Below, in pieces: positions 57,553 to 64,000 of a stretch of 64,000 bases of DNA. This DNA is from Mycolicibacterium frederiksbergense (lineage in GTDB: Bacteria; Actinomycetota; Actinomycetes; Mycobacteriales; Mycobacteriaceae). The position numbers and the translations under genes are program-made. The notes under the pieces are model-generated. The model had not been told where the DNA came from. It did not search any database and saw only the letters and a program-made list of their open reading frames with translations. The stretch covers positions 1,302,001-1,366,000 of the forward strand of contig NZ_CP038799.1 in the NCBI RefSeq assembly GCF_012223425.1. The letters are read 5' to 3'. The number at the start of each line of letters is the position of its first letter. Position 1 is the first letter of the stretch.

Positions 57553-58352
57553 CTGCCGGCCCCGTGCCGTCCGGCCCCGTCGACGAACCGTTTGGCGCCC
57601 GCCAACAGCTCCGTGGACACCTTGGCCAGGCTGCCGAACTCGAAACTCATTGCCGCCTCTTCGGTTTCGCCCCACTGATGCAGGGCGGAAAGCCGGTCGG
57701 CGCGCAGGCACAGCTGCGGTAGCGCGGCCAGCTCGGCGGCCAGTTCCTCGGCGGCCGCGCGGGCCTGCCCCGTCGGCACCACCCGGTTGGCCAGCCCGAT
57801 CTGCATGGCCTCCTGGGCCCCGACGGCCCGGCCGGTGAGGATGAGGTCCATCGCGCGGCTGTGCCCGATCAGGCGCGGCAGCCGCACCGTGCCGCCGTCG
57901 ATCAGCGGGACACCCCAGCGCCGGCAGAACACCCCGAACTCGGCGTCCTCCTCGACCACCCGCAGGTCGCACCACAGCGCGAGTTCCAGGCCACCGGCCA
58001 CGGCGTAACCACTGACCGCGGCGATCACCGGTTTGGACAGGATCATCCGCGACGGACCCATCGGTCCCGGACCGTCGGGTCGCACCTGATTGCCCTCGGC
58101 CGTGCCCATTGCCTTGAGATCGGCACCGGCACAGAAGGTTCCGTTGTCACCGCAGAGCACCGCGACCGATGCACCGTCGTCATGATCGAACTCGTCGAAG
58201 GCCGCGTACAGCTCCGCGGCGGCCGGTCCGTTGACCGCGTTGCGGGCCTCCGGCCGGTTCATGATGATCGTCGTCACCGCTCCGTTGCGCTCGATGCGGA
58301 CCGAGCCGATTGCCTGGGTCGCTTCGCTGCTGGACTCCGAACCTTCGCTCAT
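57549..58352 (-). CDS. echA5: Enoyl-CoA hydratase/isomerase family protein
   Basis: 267 aa from ATG 58352, with GGAGG upstream. It has a crotonase fold: FCAGADLKAMG (about 75-85) is the first oxyanion-hole segment and YAVAGGLELALWCDLRV (about 114-130) the second. By analogy it hydrates or isomerises an enoyl-CoA in lipid degradation. Symbol rests on family plus M. tuberculosis order (echA4, Rv0674, echA5). Four-base overlap with the upstream PaaX-like gene. Confidence 0.85.
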   Translation of the reverse strand: MSEGSESSSEATQAIGSVRIERNGAVTTIIMNRPEARNAVNGPAAAELYAAFDEFDHDDGASVAVLCGDNGTFCAGADLKAMGTAEGNQVRPDGPGPMGPSRMILSKPVIAAVSGYAVAGGLELALWCDLRVVEEDAEFGVFCRRWGVPLIDGGTVRLPRLIGHSRAMDLILTGRAVGAQEAMQIGLANRVVPTGQARAAAEELAAELAALPQLCLRADRLSALHQWGETEEAAMSFEFGSLAKVSTELLAGAKRFVDGAGRHGAGS

Positions 58353-59062
58353 ACTGCCTCCACTCGGTCGTCGCGCCGCGCGACCAGCTCGGCGGCGAAA
58401 TCTCGGTAGGCCAGCCGAAGCCGTTCGCCGGGCCAACGCGGCGGCAACAGTTCGGCCGGCAGCACCGGGTCGGTCAGCAGGTGCCGCACGATGGCGGCGG
58501 CCACCACGAAACGCCCTGGCACATCGGCGGCTTCGGCCATCTCGGCGAGCAATCGCTCACCCTCGCGGGCCCAGGCCGGCAGATCCCACAACTGCCCCAC
58601 CAGGCCGGCGGGGTCGTCGTCGCGGCTGTGCAGCACCCGCACCTTGGTCCGGATGTCCTCGGGCAGTTGCACCGCGAGGTTGTCCGGGCGCAACCACGCA
58701 CCTTCGCGGAGCTCCCCGAACCGGCTCTGCAGCAGGGTGTTCCGCAACTCGGCACGGGTACGGGCATCGGCGCCGACGCTGGTGATCAGCAGCGTCGTCC
58801 AGGTCCCGCCCCACGGTTGTTCGTGCGGTTCGATGGCGCCGTCCTGGCGGCGCTGCCGGGCCAGCAGCCGGTCGGCAAGCCGGTAACCGTCCGCCGAACG
58901 CACCAGATCACCGGCACCCACCATCCGGGTCAGCGCCACCCGCAGCGTCGACTCCCGGATACCGAAATCGGCGGTCAGCAGCACAAGTTCGGCCGCCGAC
59001 GCCCAGGCGGGATGCGCACCGAGCAGGACGCTCAGCACCACCGAACGGGCGGTCAGGCGCAC
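58349..59062 (-). CDS. PaaX-family transcriptional regulator (Rv0674-like)
   Basis: 237 aa from a GTG at 59062. The N-terminal winged HTH (about 20-65; ELVLLTADFGIRESTLRVALTRMV) and the later WGGTWTTLLI and LLPPRWPGERLRLAYRDFA segments match PaaX. In other bacteria PaaX represses phenylacetate catabolism in response to phenylacetyl-CoA; here it lies between two crotonase genes, so an acyl-CoA-responsive local repressor is likely. Overlaps echA5 by four bases and follows echA4 by 3 bp. Confidence 0.85.
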   Translation of the reverse strand: MRLTARSVVLSVLLGAHPAWASAAELVLLTADFGIRESTLRVALTRMVGAGDLVRSADGYRLADRLLARQRRQDGAIEPHEQPWGGTWTTLLITSVGADARTRAELRNTLLQSRFGELREGAWLRPDNLAVQLPEDIRTKVRVLHSRDDDPAGLVGQLWDLPAWAREGERLLAEMAEAADVPGRFVVAAAIVRHLLTDPVLPAELLPPRWPGERLRLAYRDFAAELVARRDDRVEAV

Positions 59063-59065
59063 CGG

Positions 59066-59977
59066 TCAGACTCCGGAGGCGCGGCGGCCGTGATCGCCCA
59101 GCGGTTCGTCGCGGTGCCGGACGGCCTCCCGGAAACCGTGCTCACGCGCGTCGGCGACGAACGCATGCCCCTCCGGGGTGTGCCGGGCAATACCGTCGAA
59201 GACGGTGCTGACCATCCGGCTGGTGGCCACGCCCTGTTGCAGCAGCGCGGTGTTGCAGGCCAGCTTGGCCATGATGAGCTGGTTCACCGGCATGGCGGCG
59301 ATGCGGGCCACCAGGCGCTCGGTGCGCTCGTCGAGGTCTTGCGGTTCGGGGGCCTCCACGGCCAGACCCCATTCAGCGGCTTGCGCGCCGGTGAGGCAAT
59401 CACCGGTCAGCAGTAGGCGTTTCGCGCGTTGATCACCCAGCCGGTGCGCCCACAGGCCGGCCGCGGGCACACCCCACACCCGCATCGGCGGGTAGCCGAT
59501 CTTGGCGTCCGAGGCGGTGATCACCTGGTCGGCGTGCAGCGCGATATCGGTGCCACCGGCAATGCAATAGCCGTGGATCTTGACCACGGTCGGCTTGTCG
59601 CAGTGCATCAGGCTGGAGAAGCCGCGCACGAACCGACTCATCATCTGGTAATCGATCATCGGATCCCACGGCTGATCGGGCAGGTGGTTGACGGCCTGGG
59701 TGCGGCCGTCGAGCACGGTGCCACGGCGATCCGCACCGGCCGAGGAGCTGCCATCGGCGTAGGCCCCGAGATCGAAGCCCGCGCAGAAGCCCTCTCCGGC
59801 ACCGGAAACCAGGATGACGTGGACGCCGGGGTCCAGATCGGCGCGCTCCACCAGTTCCGCCAGTTCGACGGGGGTGTCGGCGATGATGGCGTTGCCCTTG
59901 TCGGGGCGGTTGAAGGTGATCCGCGCGACGCGGCCGGTCACCTCGTAGGTCATGGTCGTCAGCGTGTCCACGCTCAT
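59066..59977 (-). CDS. echA4: Enoyl-CoA hydratase/isomerase family protein
   Basis: 303 aa from ATG 59977; another ATG at 59953 is possible, since the AGGAGG before 59977 is only one base away. It has a crotonase fold with FCAGFDLGAY (about 70-80) and YCIAGGTDIALHADQVI (about 142-158). The insert DGRTQAVNHLPDQPWDPMIDYQMM (about 95-118) makes it longer than ordinary hydratases. Acts on an enoyl-CoA in the same pathway as fadE8 upstream. Symbol by synteny. Confidence 0.84.
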   Translation of the reverse strand: MSVDTLTTMTYEVTGRVARITFNRPDKGNAIIADTPVELAELVERADLDPGVHVILVSGAGEGFCAGFDLGAYADGSSSAGADRRGTVLDGRTQAVNHLPDQPWDPMIDYQMMSRFVRGFSSLMHCDKPTVVKIHGYCIAGGTDIALHADQVITASDAKIGYPPMRVWGVPAAGLWAHRLGDQRAKRLLLTGDCLTGAQAAEWGLAVEAPEPQDLDERTERLVARIAAMPVNQLIMAKLACNTALLQQGVATSRMVSTVFDGIARHTPEGHAFVADAREHGFREAVRHRDEPLGDHGRRASGV

Positions 59978-59986
59978 CCCTCCTGC

Positions 59987-60048
59987 CGCGAGCAGACGCA
60001 AATGGCCCCTGTTTCGGGCCATTTGAGGGCCTTTTGTGTCTGCTCGCG
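59987..60048. repeat. Nested inverted repeat between fadE8 and echA4
   Basis: Outer arms 59987-60002 and 60033-60048 match in 15 of 16 positions (CGCGAGCAGACGCAAA type; the mismatch is a G-U pair in RNA). A perfect 10-bp inner hairpin (59999-60008 with 60016-60025) overlaps the left arm, so two structures compete. The words GCGAGCAGACGCAAA recur in mycobacterial intergenic DNA as remembered. Confidence 0.8.
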
Positions 60049-60056
60049 CAGGGGGC

Positions 60057-61676
60057 TCATCCCTTGACCAACGCACGCTCGATGATGGGCGCCAGGTCCA
60101 GGCCGGTCGGCAGCGTGCCGAACGCGCCGCCCCACTGCCCGCCGAGCCGGCTGGCCAGGAACGCCTCGGCGACCGCGGGATGTCCGTGGCGCACCAGCAG
60201 CGCCCCCTGCAGCGCCAGCGAGATGTCCTCGGCGACCTGCCGTCCGCGGTACTCGATATCGCCGAGGCTGCTCAGCGACGTCTTCAGCGCGGCGATGTGC
60301 GCGTCCAGCCGCGGGTCCTGCGCCTGGGCGAGTTCGTCGAACAGCACGTCGACGCATTCCGGGCGGGTTGCCATGGCGCGCAACGTATCCAGCGCGCTGA
60401 CATTGCCCGACCCCTCCCAGATGCCCATCAGCGGCGCCTCCCGGTACAGCCGCGGCATCCCGGAGTCCTCGACATAGCCGTTGCCACCCAGACATTCCAT
60501 CGCCTCGGCGGCATGCGGTGTCGCCCGCTTGCACACCCAGTACTTACCGGCCGCCAGGCCGATCCGGCGCAACAGCGACTCGCGTTCGTCACCGCGCACC
60601 GCGCGATCGGTCGCCCCGGCCATCCGCATGGCCAGCATGGTGGCGGCCTCGGCCTCGACGGCCAGGTCGGCCAGCACGTTACGCATCAGCGGCTGGTCGA
60701 TCAGGTAGGCGCCGAACGCCTTTCGGTGCTGGGCATGATGCACGGCACGGCTGAGCCCGGTGCGCATGCTGGTGGCGCTGCCCAGCGTGCAGTCCAGCCG
60801 GGTCAGGTTGACCATCTCGATGATGGTCTTCACCCCGCGGCCCTCCTCGCCGACCAGCCAGGCCGTCGCCCCGTCGTATTCGACCTCGCTGGAGGCATTG
60901 GCGTGGTTGCCGAGCTTGTCCTTGAGACGCTGCAAGAACATCCGGTTGCGGGTGCCGTCTGGCAGCACCCGAGGCAGGAAGAAGCAGCTCAACCCGCCGG
61001 GTGCTTGGGCGAGGACCAGGAACACGTCGCACATCGGTGCCGAGGTGAACCACTTGTGCCCGGTCAGCGCGTAGGTGCCATCGGCATTGGGCACCGCCTC
61101 GGTGGTGCCGGCCCGCACATCGGAGCCGCCCTGCTTCTCGGTCATCGACATACCCGCGGTGAGACCGGCCTTGGTGGTGGGCACCTTGAGCTCCGGGTCG
61201 TAGACCCGGCTGGCCAGCAGCGGCTCGTAGGCCGCGGCCAGCTCGGGGTTGAAACGCAGCGCGGGAACCACCGCGTAGGTCATCGAGATCGGACAGATGT
61301 GGCCCGCTTCGGGCGTCCAGACCGAGGTCTTGGCGGCCCGGACCACATGGGATCCGGTGCGGTCATCGGCCCACGGTGCGCCGTGCAGGCCGTGCGTGAC
61401 GGCCACATTCATCAGTTCGTGATAGGCCGGGTCGAATTCGACCTCGTCGACGCGGTGACCGTAGCGATCGTGGGTGTGCAGCACCGGGCGGTGGCGGTCG
61501 GCGAGTTCGCCCCAGCGCTGCGCCTGATCCGACCCGCTCAGGGCGCCGAGTTCGGTGACCTCGTCGGCTCCCCAACTGCCGCCCTCGCGGACCAGCGCCT
61601 CCATGAGCACCGGTGAGGCGGCCGGATTGTGGTCGTGCAGCGGGGGAACCTGGTTGGTGACGACGTGAGTGGCCAT
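60057..61676 (-). CDS. fadE8: AidB-like acyl-CoA dehydrogenase
   Basis: 539 aa, the long AidB-type length. GMSMTEKQGGSDVRAGTTEA (about 175-194) and GHKWFTSAPMCDVFLVLAQ (about 204-222) are the FAD-binding ACAD segments, and MPRLYREAPLMGIWEGSGNV (about 415-434) is the AidB-branch signature. The family oxidises acyl-CoAs, although AidB itself has no proven substrate. In M. tuberculosis the equivalent is fadE8 (Rv0672) next to echA4. Divergent from the cupin gene. Confidence 0.9.
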   Translation of the reverse strand: MATHVVTNQVPPLHDHNPAASPVLMEALVREGGSWGADEVTELGALSGSDQAQRWGELADRHRPVLHTHDRYGHRVDEVEFDPAYHELMNVAVTHGLHGAPWADDRTGSHVVRAAKTSVWTPEAGHICPISMTYAVVPALRFNPELAAAYEPLLASRVYDPELKVPTTKAGLTAGMSMTEKQGGSDVRAGTTEAVPNADGTYALTGHKWFTSAPMCDVFLVLAQAPGGLSCFFLPRVLPDGTRNRMFLQRLKDKLGNHANASSEVEYDGATAWLVGEEGRGVKTIIEMVNLTRLDCTLGSATSMRTGLSRAVHHAQHRKAFGAYLIDQPLMRNVLADLAVEAEAATMLAMRMAGATDRAVRGDERESLLRRIGLAAGKYWVCKRATPHAAEAMECLGGNGYVEDSGMPRLYREAPLMGIWEGSGNVSALDTLRAMATRPECVDVLFDELAQAQDPRLDAHIAALKTSLSSLGDIEYRGRQVAEDISLALQGALLVRHGHPAVAEAFLASRLGGQWGGAFGTLPTGLDLAPIIERALVKG

Positions 61677-61726
61677 GCCCCACTGTTACATTTTCTCGAC
61701 AGCTGCACAAGATCCGTAACACAGTG

Positions 61727-61732
61727 CATACT
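61727..61732 (+). promoter_or_regulatory. CATACT -10 element of a leaderless gene
   Basis: CATACT ends seven bases before the GTG at 61739, so a transcript initiated by sigma-A would begin at or on that GTG. No ribosome-binding site is present, which fits leaderless translation, common in mycobacteria. Confidence 0.5.
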
Positions 61733-61738
61733 CGTGCG

Positions 61739-62074
61739 GTGCAGCCCAATACCGCCGTCCATGCCGCCGCGCTGGCGCTCACCCACGAGCCGGTGCCCGC
61801 CGACCAGTCCGTCGCGGGCGACCCGAGCACGGCCGCCTCGACGCTCACCCAGTTCGGCGGTCTGGAAATCGGCGTTTGGGAGATGTCGGTCGGCACCATG
61901 ACCGATGTCGAGGCCGACGAAATGTTCGTCGTCCTCTCCGGCGCCGCCACCGTCGAATTCGCCGACGGCACTGCCCCGCTGCACCTGCGCGCCGGCGATA
62001 TCGGGCGCCTGGCCGCCGGAGCGCAGACCACCTGGACGGTCACCGACACCCTGCGCAAGATCTACCTGACCTGA
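61739..62074 (+). CDS. Small cupin-domain protein
   Basis: 111 aa from GTG 61739, chosen because a -10 element ends seven bases upstream; a GTG at 61724 would include that promoter. Single cupin barrel: GLEIGVWEMSVGTMTDVEADEMFVVLSG (about 41-68) and LHLRAGDIGRLAAG (about 82-95), as in DUF861-type cupins. The metal ligands are only partly conserved (a Glu pair but no obvious HxH). Role unknown. It is followed after 2 bp by a TetR gene. Confidence 0.8.
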   Translation: MQPNTAVHAAALALTHEPVPADQSVAGDPSTAASTLTQFGGLEIGVWEMSVGTMTDVEADEMFVVLSGAATVEFADGTAPLHLRAGDIGRLAAGAQTTWTVTDTLRKIYLT

Positions 62075-62076
62075 AC

Positions 62077-62673
62077 ATGCCCTACGTCGAAGCGTCCGTC
62101 CGCAGCCGGCAATTCGTCGCCGCAGCCCGCCGGGTCATGTCGCGCCAGGGCGTGGCGAGCACCGCCCTGCGTGCCGTCGCCGCCGAGGCCGAGGTGCCGC
62201 TGGGCACGCTGCAGTACGTCTTCCCCTCCAAGGAATTGCTGTTACGCGCGGTCATCGAGGACGTCATCGAGGAGATCGCCACCGTGCTCGGCGACACCGT
62301 CGAGATCAATCACGGTCTGGCGCACGCGATCAGGCAGGGCCTGACCGTCTTCTGGACACAGCTGGTCACCGATCAGATCAACCTGCAGATGATGCAGTTC
62401 GAACTGCTCAACTATGCGCTGCGCCAGCCCGGCCTGGAGGAGATGGCGCGATGGCAGTACCAGCGCTACGCCGAGGTGGTGGCGCGCTGGTGCGAAACGG
62501 CGGCGGTCAATGCCGGCGAGGTGAGCGCGGTCCCCTTCGATCGCCTGGCGCGGATCATCCTGGCCGGCGTGGACGGGCTGATGATGCAATACGCGTGCGA
62601 CCCCGACGAACAGCGCGCCCGCGCCGACCTGGACACCGTCATCGACATGGTCATCGCGCTGGCAAAGGTCTGA
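62077..62673 (+). CDS. TetR-family regulator
   Basis: 198 aa from ATG 62077. HTH at about 8-50 (FVAAARRVMSRQGVASTALRAVAAEAEVPLGTLQYVFPSKELLL), then a ligand-binding domain. It is located between the cupin gene and the flavin amine oxidase, all on the plus strand, so it may control both in response to an amine or lipid. Nothing in the sequence shows its operator. Confidence 0.88.
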   Translation: MPYVEASVRSRQFVAAARRVMSRQGVASTALRAVAAEAEVPLGTLQYVFPSKELLLRAVIEDVIEEIATVLGDTVEINHGLAHAIRQGLTVFWTQLVTDQINLQMMQFELLNYALRQPGLEEMARWQYQRYAEVVARWCETAAVNAGEVSAVPFDRLARIILAGVDGLMMQYACDPDEQRARADLDTVIDMVIALAKV

Positions 62674-62748
62674 ACCTTGCCAAGGTCGGCCGCCGACCGC
62701 TACCGTCAGATCAAGTCATACGACTGACTGAGTTTGACGGAGGAATCC

Positions 62749-64000
62749 ATGCGCGACGCCGAGGTGATCGTGATCGGTGCCGGGATGTCGGGCCTGATCG
62801 CCGCCCGTGACCTGCACCGCCGGGGCATCGACGTGCTGGTCCTGGAAGCCGCCGACCGCGTCGGCGGCCGGGCGATGAGTGCGACCACCACCCTCGGGTC
62901 GCGGGTCGACCTGGGCGGGCAGTGGCTCGGGCACGACCATCACCGGCTCACCGCACTGGCCGCCGACCTGGGCGCCACCAGGTTCGCGATGCACACCGGC
63001 ACCCTGCCCGGGATCATCGACGGGACCCGCCGGGTATCGCTCGCCTCACCGGCCATCCTGTGCACCGTTCTCGCCTTGGCGGGCCTCGGCGTGCTCAGCC
63101 GCATCGGCACCTCGCCGCGCTTCAACGCCATCACCCTGGACGCCCTGCTGCGCCGGGTCCCGAACGCCACCGCCCGCCGGCTGCTCGACGTCATCACGGC
63201 CATCTCCTGGACCACCGACGCGGACCGGGTCTCGGTGCATTGCGCCACCGAGATGATCGGAAGCCAGGGCGGACTGCTGACCATGCTGTCCACCGCGAAC
63301 GGTGCGCAGGACAGCCTGCTCGTCGAAGGCATCGGGATGCTGACCGACCGGATGGCCGCCGACCTCGACGGGCGGGTGCGCACCGGGCACCGGGTCACGG
63401 CGATCACCCGCGACGAGGACGGCGTCACCGTGCAGAGCACGCCGGGGCCGCTGCGCGCGGCGAAGGCCATCGTCACCGTCGCGCCACCGGCGCCCTCCCC
63501 CATCACCCACGACCCGCCGCTACCCGCGGATCGTGTTGCACTGCAACAGAACACCTTCATGGGGTCGGTGTACAAGGCGATCGCGATCTATGATCGGCCG
63601 TTCTGGCGGGACCGCCGAGGCGGCGAGTTCCTGGTGCTCGGCAACCCCGGCAGCGCCGTTTTCGACACCACCGCCCCCGGGGGTCCCGGGCACCTGTGCG
63701 TGCTGGTCGGTGGACGGGCCGCGCACACCCTCGACGGGCTGGACGCCGCCGCCCGCCGCCGCGCCATCCTCGGGCCGCTGGTCACCCATATCGGCGCCGA
63801 GGTGCTCGACCCGGTGGACTGGCATGAGAAGTCCTGGCACCGCGACGAATACGTCGGCGGCGGCTATCTGGCGTTGCCGAATCCCGGCACCACCGACGGG
63901 TTCTTCCCGATGCCGTCGGCACCCGTCGGACATATCCACTGGGCGGGCACCGAGACGGCCACCGAGCACCCCGGCTATCTGGAGGGCGCGATCGAATCCG
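62749..64000 (+). CDS. Flavin monoamine oxidase-like FAD enzyme, 3' end cut by window
   Basis: 417 codons are present with no stop before the window end. VIVIGAGMSGLIAARDLHRRG (residues 6-26) and the Arg/Gly-rich RVGGRAMSA (about 40-48) form the FAD-binding amine-oxidase N-terminus. LGGQWLG (about 60) and HWAGTETATEHPGYLEGAIES near the cut end are the conserved C-terminal FAD motif. It oxidises an amine to an aldehyde, ammonia and H2O2; substrate unknown. GGAGGAATCC precedes the ATG. Confidence 0.9.
   Translation, partial: MRDAEVIVIGAGMSGLIAARDLHRRGIDVLVLEAADRVGGRAMSATTTLGSRVDLGGQWLGHDHHRLTALAADLGATRFAMHTGTLPGIIDGTRRVSLASPAILCTVLALAGLGVLSRIGTSPRFNAITLDALLRRVPNATARRLLDVITAISWTTDADRVSVHCATEMIGSQGGLLTMLSTANGAQDSLLVEGIGMLTDRMAADLDGRVRTGHRVTAITRDEDGVTVQSTPGPLRAAKAIVTVAPPAPSPITHDPPLPADRVALQQNTFMGSVYKAIAIYDRPFWRDRRGGEFLVLGNPGSAVFDTTAPGGPGHLCVLVGGRAAHTLDGLDAAARRRAILGPLVTHIGAEVLDPVDWHEKSWHRDEYVGGGYLALPNPGTTDGFFPMPSAPVGHIHWAGTETATEHPGYLEGAIES

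Overview
The window is high-GC actinobacterial DNA, almost certainly from a mycobacterium and probably a rapid grower (Mycolicibacterium type). It holds the str operon (rpsL-rpsG-fusA-tuf) and the S10 operon (rpsJ to rpsQ), with a complete mycofactocin cluster between them. From memory of the M. tuberculosis gene order, fadE8-echA4-(PaaX)-echA5, a TetR gene beside rpsL, an Rv0687-type SDR, an Rv0688-type ferredoxin reductase, mftR/mftA-G, S10 and atsA occur in the same relative order here, read on the minus strand. The exact species cannot be told from the sequence alone.

Layout. 1-6.7 kb: a cut-off gene, a GlcG/HbpS-like protein, a PucR regulator, an MFS exporter, and an IT-type permease followed by a DUF1275 protein. 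6.7-9.8 kb: a lipoprotein and the arylsulfatase atsA. 9.9-16.5 kb: a four-gene, translationally coupled cellulose-synthase-like glycan locus. It lies between atsA and rpsQ, which are adjacent in M. tuberculosis. 16.9-22.3 kb: the S10 operon. 22.3-28.6 kb: an unusual repeat-bearing intergenic region, a DUF4442 protein, a secreted esterase, a P450, and a TetR/MFS pair with evident operators. 28.6-35.8 kb: mftG-F-E-D-C-B-A with divergent mftR. 35.9-42.4 kb: an ECF sigma factor coupled to a triple-VOC protein, the ferredoxin reductase, an Lrp regulator with ddaH-rocD, and a mycofactocin-type SDR. 42.5-45.2 kb: arginine deiminase and an APC antiporter. 45.3-49.4 kb: a SHOCT protein and a two-component system with a duplicated histidine kinase. 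49.6-53.9 kb: the str operon. 54.3-57.6 kb: TetR, two DUF3558-like lipoproteins, and two DUF3060 proteins flanking a VanX-type dipeptidase. 57.5-64 kb: lipid-oxidation genes (echA5, PaaX, echA4, fadE8), a leaderless cupin, a TetR and a cut-off flavin amine oxidase.

How the genes work together. mftA encodes the precursor peptide; mftB/C/E/D/F mature and glycosylate the redox cofactor; MftG and mycofactocin-dependent SDRs use it, and MftR probably gates the cluster. The Lrp regulator, dimethylargininase, ornithine aminotransferase, arginine deiminase and antiporter form a split arginine/citrulline/ornithine catabolic set. The glycan locus has a GT2 synthase without PilZ, a BcsB-like partner and two membrane enzymes. 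It is the best candidate here for an undercharacterised system, probably for an exported polysaccharide of unknown structure.
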